From contig NC_134455.1 of the NCBI RefSeq assembly GCF_047948215.1, positions 345,798,997-345,862,996 of the forward strand: a stretch of 64,000 nt of DNA, in the 5' to 3' direction. Positions 35,347-44,786 of this stretch are shown piece by piece. The position numbers were made by a program, and so were the translations under genes. The notes beneath the pieces are model-generated. The model was not told where the DNA came from. It ran no database searches and saw only the letters and a list, made by a program, of their open reading frames with translations. The stretch is from Lycorma delicatula. Its lineage: Eukaryota > Arthropoda > Insecta > Hemiptera > Fulgoridae. The first letter of the stretch is position 1. Each line of letters opens with the position of its first letter.

Positions 35347-36599
35347 AGGATATCCATTTTAACATTATTATATTAGGATAATCTTTGCAATGTAATGATT
35401 AAACCTTTTCTAAGGCTTTAATTACAAATGATTTTTTTTTTTTTTTAATTTTAAACCAACCTAAGAATTTATTTGAGAATGAAAGATTGAAACTTTATCT
35501 CAATGAGATAACCATTCATAATTATTATTAAACATCAAAACATTCGAAAAAATATTAATCGATAGTAAAAAACTAAAGCAGCTATCTTCAAAATATTCAA
35601 TACCAAGAATAGTAGTTGGTTGGCACCGTAAATACGTTCAAAGACAAACAATGCTAAATTTTAAACTAAAAATAAAATAAATACAAAATTCAAATATTTA
35701 AATACGCATTTAATACGGCTAAGCCTCTTCCAATACCCGCAAGTAAAACTACAAGTAAAATATCATTAAATAAGTAATGCCACAGAAAAAACGAAAACAA
35801 ACATTTAACCTTAAAATCAGTTCATATTTAAATTGAAATTCACTTGATAAGAGACTTAAATAAAATTGAAAACTCCGCAGTTAACCGATACTGTATCTCA
35901 CGATTCAGTAGTTCAATTTTTATAACCTAAAAATTAACCAAGAGCAACAAGATTACTAAACAGTTACTAAATAACTTTATAATGTCTCCATCACGAAACT
36001 CTTTGTTTATTCTATTAACCTACCTCTTTCACTATAATTCTAAATCGTTCAAATTAAAAACATTAAAATTACATTAATATCAACTTTAAACACGACCACA
36101 AATGTCAAACGCAACAAATACACGTTCGGCAACTTTCAAAAACCGTTTGGCAAACTTTTCATTTGCAAATTTATAATATTAAATACATAAATAAATTAGA
36201 TAAATAATACAAAGGCATAAACAAAAAAGGTATATTTATTAATATTTTCATACAAACGGGTGATGTAAGTTTCTCTTTTAATTGTAATGGTTTTTAATAT
36301 ATATTTTTTCTGAGATAGAATTCGACAAATATGAAATTATTTACCATATGATCATACAATCATGTGCGTCCACCATGTTAACCGCGCATAACATTTGTTC
36401 TTACGATACTCAAAAAGCTAAGATTAGACATTATTCTGAATAATTATTATACCATTAGAGTCACAAGAATTTACAATGCATACATTATTATTTCCCACTC
36501 AAAAACAATTCATTTAATGAAAAGACAAAAAACGTAAATTTAAAAAAAATTACATTTAGTATCACCGTAAGTGTACGTCAATATCGTTAATTTTACAAC

Positions 36600-37530
36600 A
36601 GCAGATTAAAAAATTAATCACAGGATGAATTCTAACCATCTAAAAATAAATATGGATAAAACAATAGCATTGTGCTTCTCAGATATTGTATCATTTGCTG
36701 ATCTCATGGATAGAATTCCAATTAATGATAATGATAGTATTTCTGTTTCCCCAAGGCGAAATTTCTCTGTGCTTAATTAGATGACAAGTTTACATGAGAT
36801 GATCAAATTGAGTTTGTTTGAAACAAAATCACGCTGTTTTGCACTGAAGTGCCTTAATAAAACACTAACCATTTCATCATAATTAAATCGTTAATAATAA
36901 CGATTCATAATTAAATCGTTATTATGCCAATATATATTATCACATAAAGTAAAATTTAATACCTTGGGCTAAATCAAAAGATCAGAAAGAACTTTCAAGA
37001 TACAAAAATTACTATTTTTATACTAGTAAAATGTAAAAATAATTTTGAATCTTGTGTAATAAATGTATAACAATAATAATATCTTGTGAAATAAAACTTA
37101 TATAATAATGATAAAACAGTTTATAAAAAAGAGTAAAAAAATGATAACAAAAATTAAAAATGAACATAAATAGGTATAAGCTAAGGAGGTGTATTTTATA
37201 TAAATAATGCTAATTTTAAGCATAAACCAAAAATGAAGTATGTTATCTCTTGAGGCTCCCATTAAAGGATGACATGAGTTTTTAAGATGTAAAAATGGGC
37301 TGTCAGTTCAACTCAACACAATACTTTGGCTTATAAGAAAGAGCCGTATTATTTATTCTTTCACTGCTGTTTTTAATAAATTGCCTAACCATTTGAAAAA
37401 TTTTCCCACCAATTTATTTAAAATACCATTAAAAGCCCTCTTTTATGTAAACAAAATTATTTTGTTATTGAATTTTTAAATTCTACTAATTAAAAAAGAA
37501 AAAAAGTTTATTTGCATCCCATTCAACATG
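36600..37530 (+). pseudogene. Decayed LINE ORF2 fragment (CR1/Jockey-like)
   Basis: Near 36635-36770 the frame reads NHLKINMDKTIALCFSD, matching the block that follows the FADD motif (NxLxINxxKTxxMxF). It continues SFADLMDRIPINDNDSISVS. CFALKCLNKTLTISS is near 36835-36885. A C-terminal block near 37290-37500 reads NGLSVQLNTILAYKK-like sequence, then NKLPNHLKNFPTNLFKIPLK. Separate pieces in different frames imply an old insertion. Confidence 0.6.
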
Positions 37531-37539
37531 TACATAAAT

Positions 37540-40430
37540 AAAATTCAATAGCAGCTTCTGAATTGTAAATAATTCTTTTGGTAATTTCATTATATTTAAT
37601 ATATTTACATTAACATTATTTAATGTATTTGTATTTAAATAGATAATATAGATTTAAATATATATTTTCTATCTTATAATTTATTTTTATATTTATAATT
37701 TATCTTACATTGATGTAATGTATTTAATTATTTTTATTTTATGATCAGAATAAAGATTTATTAATTTGTTTAAATATTGCAGCAGATTCTATTAAAATTT
37801 TAGGTTTTATTGTGATGAATACAGGACTTGGGTTAAGCATTAACAAGAACTAACATTCACTGTTTAAAACTTTTAGACATTTTAAGTGTTGATCTTAGAA
37901 CAGAACCTTGTTAAGATCTCAATTAGATTATTATTCAGTGATGGACACTGCTAGATGAATGACTAAAAAGATACTGTACCCCATCTCTAGCAAATTTCTC
38001 TGACTTGCCACCAGTAGATTCCAATAAACCGCAGCAGTCAACAGGCTAAATGTTGCGAGCTTTCTCTCTGGTAGTATAAAATCAGATAATAATGACCTAT
38101 ACGAATGCTTCAAGCCATTAAGTCAAGAAAACGTAGGTGGTAAATGGCTGCAAAATCCTTTTACTTGACTGCCATACAAAAGACTTTTGTACTTCAAAGA
38201 CAAACATCTTAAGAGACAAAGATTCTAGTCTAGCATTTTACTTTTGATGACAATGTTGTCATCATCAGTTGCGTAAATGTCATCAATTAGATGCTGGCAC
38301 AGCTCTCTTGTGTTCCAACAAAAATCATGAAGTTGGACCATACTCGGAGATCATGCACCAACATCCTCTGTAAGTTTGACCCTTCAGTCTTTGAAATAAC
38401 CTGACAGATGGCTGCATAAGGAAATATACGATGATTTCAAATATGCCTTTATGGATCCAAATGGAGTTCTTTCATGCCATGTGTATACATATCACAAGTT
38501 GTGTTTATAACTCTGGCAAAATAATATGACTGAAGCCATGTCAGAAATTCTGAGAAAAAATTTATAAATGACAGGAGGCTTACTTTTTTTTCTTTGAGAC
38601 TACTCTTTCTCATTACTGATTATTATCAGTAACTCTTTCTAGTATTTTTAATCTTTCTAATTATTTTGCAATATAACATGGAGATTAATGAGGCAATATT
38701 TTGCTTGTTTACAGAATATTGACTGACTAATATAAAAGTTATTTCTGAGCTAGGTAATTTCAAGCTTACTTTACATTATTATACAATTGCCAATGTAATT
38801 GTAAAAATGGTGGAATTTCAATTTTGTTGGATTCCCTTTTTGATAAATCTGAGATTTGTTAGTATTCAATATAGTAGTCTAAAATTGATAATGGCAATTT
38901 ATGATTTCCTTCTAGTTCTTTTGAATTTTTTTTACGTAAACAAACAATCGGGAACTTCTTTTACAGACTTTTCAAAGAAAAGTACGGTATTACTTTTAAT
39001 TGCACAGTGGAATTGAGGGAAGAAAATGAATTTTGTTTATGTTTTTCGGTAAAAGAATTACAAAAATACTGTGTCTTGCCATTACAATGGCAAACTGTGT
39101 CCTGAAACTCTAAAAATAACATTTGTATATAAAGTTGTGGCTCAAAAATGTCCAAAGCTATTTGATCAATTTCATTGAAATTTAGATATGCTGTAGTAGT
39201 GTATCTGAAGTTATGCATGTAAAAATTTGATGAAGATTTGTTGAATCGTTCTTGAGTTGTATTAAATTGTTCCAAAAAATCTGAAAATATTATGGCTCAA
39301 AAATCTACAAAATTACTATATCAATTTTATTGAAATTTAGATATGTTGTAGTACGGTTTCTGAAGTTGTACATGTAAAAATTTGAGAAAGATTGGTTGAG
39401 TCATTCTTCAGTTACGGTCAATTACATGTTGACAACAGACAATATAACTTCAATTTGACGCTATGTGTTTATGTATTTTTCATATGTGCTTATGTAGTGA
39501 GTCACCAAGCTGAGTGAGAGTAGAGTTTACTTGATGCTTGTATGTAGGATCTACTGATTTTTAATTATTTCATCAAATTACAGTTATAATAATTTCATCT
39601 TCGTATAATCAGAAAATATATTTTCATATTAAATTTTTAAAAAATTATACCTCTTTGTTTTCTCATTTAATTTATGTTTTTTATATTTCTTGCACAAAAA
39701 AATTATACAAAATAAAATGAAATTTTGTCTTCTTGTACAGAACTGAACAAGAATTTTTTTTAATTTCTGATAAATTCAATATAGTAATGTGTAGTAATTT
39801 TTATGTTAACTTTTTAGACAATTCTAATTTTGTCACAAATTAACTATTAAATTGGATTGCGTTATCAGGGCTGCATATTTCTACTTCCATCCAACCAATT
39901 TACATAATGATCTCCATCCAATATCAATTTATATTGACAACATAAATCTGATATAATTCCAGTACCTATATTGGAATATTGTACAGATAAGATCTTTCAG
40001 ATCAACTATTAAAATTGTAAGATGTCAGATTCTTTAATACCATTTATTAGTAAAAACATATGGAAAAATTAAAGTTTCTTTATCCTTTTAAATATCATCA
40101 CTTCAGGTAAAAATCTGAGAACTTTATTATCTGATGTCAATTGGGAAAATAACAAAAAAATTAGCTTTCAGGAATCACAATGAAATGTTGACATTTAATT
40201 AATCTGACGTATTATATAACTAGTTAAAGAATTATAAAAAAATTTATGCAAAATTTATTCATATTGTTAAAAGATTATATTGATAATTTTATAATATACT
40301 AAATTCAAATAAAGTTAAACTATATGGGGAATTCACTGAAAGTAAAGGTGATCTCGAAAATAAAAGAGGTCGAACAACCTCATAATAAACCAGATCCTCA
40401 AATTTCATTATCTCATTCGCTATTCTTCTG
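37540..40430. other. AT-rich intergenic sequence
   Basis: No convincing gene. A 60-codon minus-strand frame at 37931-38113 is slightly LINE-like (ERKLATFSLLTA), but the evidence is too thin. The stretch 39060-39420 contains a roughly 170-bp block repeated once with divergence (AAATTTAGATATG[CT]TGTAGTA at about 39179 and 39332), possibly an old tandem duplication. Confidence 0.45.
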
Positions 40431-40526
40431 CAGAGTAACATAATAAATTCTTTTCTAATAGACACAACAAACCTTCATGAGGGACTGAAAACACCAGTAT
40501 CCAAGAGCTCATTATTAATAGTTGTT

Positions 40527-40529
<3 letters not shown>
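40430..40529 (+). pseudogene. IS630-type transposase, upstream half of a gene split by a LINE
   Basis: The frame ending at the LINE junction reads FLIDTTNLHEGLKTPVSK, then SSLLIVVH. After the LINE at 46562 the same family sequence resumes with IVVHAGCNKGFINNDLLM; the shared IVVH comes from the target-site duplication. Before insertion the two parts were therefore one continuous reading. Upstream sequence is too decayed to extend. Confidence 0.7.
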
Positions 40530-40560
<31 letters not shown>

Positions 40561-40561
<1 letters not shown>

Positions 40562-40592
40562 GGCGAAAAACGGTTGAACGTTATCATCGCCC
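40561..40592 (-). other. Conserved 3'-terminal hairpin of the LINE
   Basis: In the RNA sense, GGGCGA pairs with TCGCCC and an inner AACG pairs with CGTT, with a short loop, directly before the poly(A) tail. All 32 bases are identical to the second copy at 24872-24903. This placement suits a reverse-transcriptase recognition structure, as known for some other LINE 3' ends. Confidence 0.8.
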
Positions 40593-40695
40593 GGAAAATA
40601 AATAAAAAGATAAATAAATACATAAATAAATAAATAAAAATAATTTTAGTTTTTTAGATAAAATTAAAACTTAAAACTACTATCACAGAAACAAA

Positions 40696-40729
40696 ATCCG
40701 GAATGGGTGTAAAAGGCCCATTCTCGGAT
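40696..40729. other. LINE 3'UTR hairpin A (loop TGTAAAAGG)
   Basis: On the plus strand the lower stem is ATCCG (40696-40700) with CGGAT (40725-40729). The upper stem is GAATGGG (40701-40707) with CCCATTC (40717-40723), with one bulged T (40724) and a 9-nt loop at 40708-40716. It is present in the second copy at 24989-25022 with a compensated change in the lower stem (ATCCA with TGGAT). Confidence 0.8.
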
Positions 40730-40740
40730 AACAAAAACAC

Positions 40741-40890
40741 TAATATGTAACTTAAAACTCTATTAAAAACTATCACATTAAAATTAAATAAAACTTAAAG
40801 CTATGTTAAAAACTATCATATTAAAAATAAATAAAACTTAAAACTATGTTAAAAACTATCATTAAAAATAAATAAAACTTAAAACTAAAA
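40741..40890. repeat. Tandem repeat in the LINE 3'UTR
   Basis: About three imperfect units of roughly 45 bp built on AAATAAAACTTAAAACTATG and TTAAAAACTATCA. The second LINE copy has only about one and a half units (25040-25090), so unit number varies between copies. Confidence 0.7.
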
Positions 40891-40981
40891 AAGGAGATAA
40901 AACTTAAAACTAATATCACAAAAATCTTATAACTAATATCACAGACGAATTTAAAAAACATACAAAAAAAAAACAAAAAAA

Positions 40982-41017
40982 ATCCGATAGGGAGTGTAAA
41001 AGGCTCCCTACTCGGAT
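40982..41017. other. LINE 3'UTR hairpin B (same loop TGTAAAAGG)
   Basis: The lower stem is ATCCGA (40982-40987) with TCGGAT (41012-41017). The upper stem is TAGGGAG (40988-40994) with CTCCCTA (41004-41010), with one bulged C (41011) and loop TGTAAAAGG at 40995-41003. It is about 50 bases past the ORF2 stop in the RNA sense. In the second copy (25243-25278) it is partly decayed. Confidence 0.8.
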
Positions 41018-41070
41018 AACAAAAACAATACATAGGACAATACATACAATTACTAAAGAATACATACTTA

Positions 41071-43566
41071 TTAAATTTTTTGCATTAACCTTATACTACG
41101 TAAAAATATAAACATGCGGTTTAAAACCTCCTTATCGTCACGCAAGATACCACGGATGTTACTAGGAATTTTAAATTTACGACGCAATGCCGCATAACAT
41201 ATGCAGTCCACGAGTATGTGGCGCACAGTCACGCGGCAGTTGCATCTTGCGCATAGAGGTGGTTGTCCTCTTGTAAACAGGTACTCGTGTGTGACTCTCG
41301 TGTGTCCTATCCGCAATCGACAGAGTACTACTTCCTCACGCCGGGGTTTTCTGTATGAGGAGTTCCATGGTAACACAGAATCTTTAATCTGACGGAGTTT
41401 ATTATCAACAGTAGCTGTCCAATCACCTTGCCACCTTGTTCTTAATAATTGTTTTACATAGTTAATGAAATCAGAAGTAGCAACTCGGGTGGTGAAAGGA
41501 GGCTGGTTACATGCTTCTTTGGCAGCGGAATCCGCATGTTCATTACCTGGAATCCCTACGTGGCTAGGGACCCAGCAAAAACTTAATTCTGTGTTGCGAT
41601 TATTCAACTCAGCGATTGCGTTGTAAATTTCAATGACGATAGGATGTTTGAAGTAAAAGTTTTTTAAGGCTTGGAGAGCACTACACGAGTCACTGCAAAT
41701 AAGAATTTTTCTATATTTAGGGTTAATGATGTTTAGAGCCTTATTTATAGCATATAGTTCAGCGGTAAACACACTCGTAATACTGGGGAGACCAAACATA
41801 TAAGTTCTCTCATTGACAACAAAAGCACACCCAACCGTATCGTTTTGTTTCGATCCATCAGTGTATACAACCGCGTCTGGTTTCGCCTTGGAGAGAACAC
41901 ACTGAAACATCTGCTGAAAGACGATAGATGGTGTTGATTGTTTATTACATGTAGTCAGGTCAAAATTAAAATTTATGAGGTTTATTCCCCATGGAGGATA
42001 TGAGCAAGGGTACATAGGAAAGAGTGACGGTGTGTCAACATTTATATGCTGCAGCAGACGCCAGGTACGGATACCTACAGGTGCAGTACGACGTGGATGA
42101 TCCTCATACTTTCCTAGATTAGGATTTTTAAGGACTGACTCAAGAACCGGGTGATTTGGCTGTCCTCTGAGACGAGCAAAATAAGATAATAAGAGCTGGT
42201 CTCGTCTATCCCAAAGTGATGGCTCACCACAGTCCACAAGTAAGCTTGCGACAGGACTTGATCTAAACGCGCCTGTAGCAAGCCGAAGGAAAGCATGATG
42301 TACACTATCCAGCATTTTAAGCACGGTTTGACGAGCTGATGAGTAGGCCACACAACCGTAATCTAAACGGGAGCGAACAAAGGAATAGTAAAAATGTATC
42401 ATACATGATCTATCGGCTCCCCACTTGGTGTTAGTAAGGACTCGCATCATATCTAAAATTTTGGAACATTTTGTTTTCAATTCTTTTAAATGTTTGACCC
42501 AAGTAAGACGACTATCAAAAATTAAACCTAAAAACTTAACGTAATTAGAGATAGTAATAGTCTCACCGTTCAGAAAAATTTGCGGAATAGAAGGGTTTCG
42601 CAGCCGAGAAAAAACTACACATTTTGTTTTTTCGGATGAAAATGTGAAACCAGTAATCCTGGACCAAGCTTCAAGGTGATATATAGTGTTCTGCAGTAGT
42701 CTCTCTGCTGTAGGTGCCGAACGGCTTGCAATGTAGATAGCAAAGTCGTCAGCGAATAGAGAGCATGAGACAGGAGCCTGAACACATTTGGTAATATCAT
42801 TTATGGCTACAGAAAATAAGGTGGCACTTAATACACTACCTTGGGGCACTCCATTCTCCAAGATGACACTATCTGAGAGCGAATCATCTACACGAACACG
42901 AGCCGTTCGGTGATTTATGAATCCCCGGATAAAAGCAAGCATATTGCCCTTGATTCCCCATTTTTGGAGAGTGTTAAGAATACCACGTCGCCAGGCTGTA
43001 TCATACCCCTTTTTTATATCAAAGAAGATAGCGACGAGGTGTTGCCGATTGAGGAAAGCGTTTTGTATGGCTGTTTCTAGTGACACTAAATGGTCAATGG
43101 AAGATCGTCCTTGTCGAAAACCACACTGTTCTGGAGATAGAAAGCCATGATTCTCCAAGTACCATGTAAGTCTGCGGTTTACCATTCTCTCCATTATTTT
43201 ACACAACACGCTTGTTAATGAAATAGGGCGATAGCTTGAGGGGTTCGTTTGGTCTTTACCAGGTTTTAGTACTGGTATAATAAATGCTTCTGACCAGCCA
43301 GGTTGGAAGACTTGTTCGGAGAATATACCGTTGAAAATATTCAAAAGTTGTTGTAGTGCCGAATTAGGAAGGTGTGAAAGCATGGAAAGGCGAATGTTGT
43401 CCGGTCCAGGGGAAGTGTCCCGTGAATTTTTAAGTGCATGTAACAATTCTTTAAATACGAATGGAGTGTTTAATTCACCAACCGAATCACCAATGTTTAA
43501 CGACAACACCTCCATTTGTATCTTGTACCGTTGAAAATCGTTATTATATGATGAGGTGAGAGACAC
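41071..43566 (-). CDS. LINE ORF2 C-terminal part: reverse transcriptase and RNase H
   Basis: This 831-codon frame carries RT residues of about 45-450, with SYRPISLTSVLCKIMERMVN (111-130), the first catalytic Asp at FFDIKKGYDTAW (181-192), NGVPQGSVLSATLF (238-251) and FADD (271-274). The RNase H domain has D570 (VVYTDGS), E603 (FTAELYA), D626 (ICSDSCS) and D679 (NEHADSAAKEA). A C-terminal knuckle follows: C772, C775, H783, C788. The frame has no internal stop. The upstream frameshift separates it from the endonuclease. At the first catalytic motif it has DIKKGYD, where related elements I know usually have DIEKAYD. Confidence 0.93.
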   Translation of the reverse strand: MSLTSSYNNDFQRYKIQMEVLSLNIGDSVGELNTPFVFKELLHALKNSRDTSPGPDNIRLSMLSHLPNSALQQLLNIFNGIFSEQVFQPGWSEAFIIPVLKPGKDQTNPSSYRPISLTSVLCKIMERMVNRRLTWYLENHGFLSPEQCGFRQGRSSIDHLVSLETAIQNAFLNRQHLVAIFFDIKKGYDTAWRRGILNTLQKWGIKGNMLAFIRGFINHRTARVRVDDSLSDSVILENGVPQGSVLSATLFSVAINDITKCVQAPVSCSLFADDFAIYIASRSAPTAERLLQNTIYHLEAWSRITGFTFSSEKTKCVVFSRLRNPSIPQIFLNGETITISNYVKFLGLIFDSRLTWVKHLKELKTKCSKILDMMRVLTNTKWGADRSCMIHFYYSFVRSRLDYGCVAYSSARQTVLKMLDSVHHAFLRLATGAFRSSPVASLLVDCGEPSLWDRRDQLLLSYFARLRGQPNHPVLESVLKNPNLGKYEDHPRRTAPVGIRTWRLLQHINVDTPSLFPMYPCSYPPWGINLINFNFDLTTCNKQSTPSIVFQQMFQCVLSKAKPDAVVYTDGSKQNDTVGCAFVVNERTYMFGLPSITSVFTAELYAINKALNIINPKYRKILICSDSCSALQALKNFYFKHPIVIEIYNAIAELNNRNTELSFCWVPSHVGIPGNEHADSAAKEACNQPPFTTRVATSDFINYVKQLLRTRWQGDWTATVDNKLRQIKDSVLPWNSSYRKPRREEVVLCRLRIGHTRVTHEYLFTRGQPPLCARCNCRVTVRHILVDCICYAALRRKFKIPSNIRGILRDDKEVLNRMFIFLRSIRLMQKI

Positions 43567-43583
43567 CGAGCGGAAAGATTTTG

Positions 43584-44753
43584 CTAACTATTTGCCACTT
43601 CCGAGGATGATGAAAGGAGTTCTCCTTCATCAATAAGACCAAGAATAGATTGTTTCGGTGATCCGAAGATTGCACGAATTTTCTTCCATACAGTAGACGT
43701 GGAAGTAGTGCGTGAGATAGTGCTCACGTATTTCGTCCATGAATTCCTCTTAGCGTCCAAGAATACTCGACGGCACACCGCTCTAGCCCTGCAGTATAAA
43801 TTTAGATGTTCTGTTGTGGGCCTACGATTAAATTTACGTAGTGCCTGCCGTCGATTCCTAATAGCAATTTTGCATTCATCGTTCCACCATGGAACGAAAG
43901 GACGTCTAGGATTACCCGATGTTTGTGGGATATATCTGTTGGCATTCTTAAGTATCATGGACGTAAAAGAAGAATATTGGTCGAGGATGTTCGCTGCATC
44001 GTCATACTGAGATTGGAATGCTTTACAGTATCCGTTCCAATCTGCCTTTTCAACAATCCATCTCCGTGGCATTCTTTTAATCTCGCAGTCTACACCGAAA
44101 CTAATAATAATTGGTCTATGATCACTGCCGTGATAGTCATCACAAATCGACCAATTAAAATGAGGGAGTACATTCGGTGAGCATATGGAAAGATCAAGGT
44201 TAGATACAGCACCAGTTGATAAGGACATAAATGTGTGTGATCCATTATTCAGTAGGCAAAGGTCAAAATCTTGTCTCAATCTGTTTATCATATTTCCTCG
44301 AGTGGAGCAGAAGGTTGAGCCCCAGGAAATATGATGGGCATTGAAGTCTCCTACTATTAACGATGGAGATGGTATTTGTGTAAGGAGATTTGAGACATCT
44401 AAAGCACTGAACACAGTGTTCGGTGAGAGATACAGATTGCAGATATGCAATTTGAAGGGAATAGTGACCTTTACTGCAATAGCAGGAATGACAGTGGTTA
44501 GTTGAATTCTTGTAGCTGACACCCCATTCTTCATGAAAATCGCTACTCCACCACTCTCCCTACTGTCTACTAGGCAGTCGTATCTCTCGCAGAAGTATCC
44601 TCTAAATGTAATTCGGTCATGTTGTAGGAGGTGAGTTTCCTGGAAACACATGATTAGTGGATCATGTGTGTGCGCCAGTACTCTAATATCTTCAATGCGG
44701 GACCGAATACCTCTAACATTCCACTGAATAATGTTCATAAGTGTAAAAAGCAA
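43584..44753 (-). CDS. LINE ORF2 N-terminal part: AP-like endonuclease
   Basis: The endonuclease nicks target DNA to prime reverse transcription. The more likely start is the Met at 44738 (MNIIQWNVRGIRSRIEDIRV). In numbering from 44753, the catalytic landmarks are E39 (CFQETHL), D136/N138 (GDFNAH), D187 (NLDLSI) and the SDH motif at 210-212 (GSDHRPI). All look intact. The frame ends in TAG after SSSSEVANS. Reading resumes one frame over at LAKSFRS, consistent with loss of one base in a T-run near 43587, so the RT cannot be reached by normal translation. Confidence 0.92.
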   Translation of the reverse strand: MLFTLMNIIQWNVRGIRSRIEDIRVLAHTHDPLIMCFQETHLLQHDRITFRGYFCERYDCLVDSRESGGVAIFMKNGVSATRIQLTTVIPAIAVKVTIPFKLHICNLYLSPNTVFSALDVSNLLTQIPSPSLIVGDFNAHHISWGSTFCSTRGNMINRLRQDFDLCLLNNGSHTFMSLSTGAVSNLDLSICSPNVLPHFNWSICDDYHGSDHRPIIISFGVDCEIKRMPRRWIVEKADWNGYCKAFQSQYDDAANILDQYSSFTSMILKNANRYIPQTSGNPRRPFVPWWNDECKIAIRNRRQALRKFNRRPTTEHLNLYCRARAVCRRVFLDAKRNSWTKYVSTISRTTSTSTVWKKIRAIFGSPKQSILGLIDEGELLSSSSEVANS

Positions 44754-44786
44754 ATAAAAAAATAAATTTCGGAAACTATATAAAAA

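Larger units (their letters stand above)
34041..36590. other. Upstream flank of the ACSF3-like gene
   Basis: AT-rich sequence between the first coding exon and the next repeat. It must contain the transcription start and at least one noncoding 5' exon, if the acceptor at the first coding exon is used. I cannot place these. Weak candidates are a minus-strand GTAGGT donor near 36020-36028 and a slightly GC-richer patch near 36360-36410. A SINE lies at about 35200-35300 and a (TA)n(TG)n run at 35306-35346. I see no other gene here. Confidence 0.4.

Noticed and set aside
37931..38113. Possible LINE C-terminal frame on the minus strand
   Set aside because: Only a vague resemblance (ERKLATFSLLTA); no second motif nearby supports it.
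40930..41045. Hydrophobic minus-strand frame (74 codons at 40821-41045)
   Set aside because: It lies in the LINE 3'UTR and is produced by T-rich repeats.
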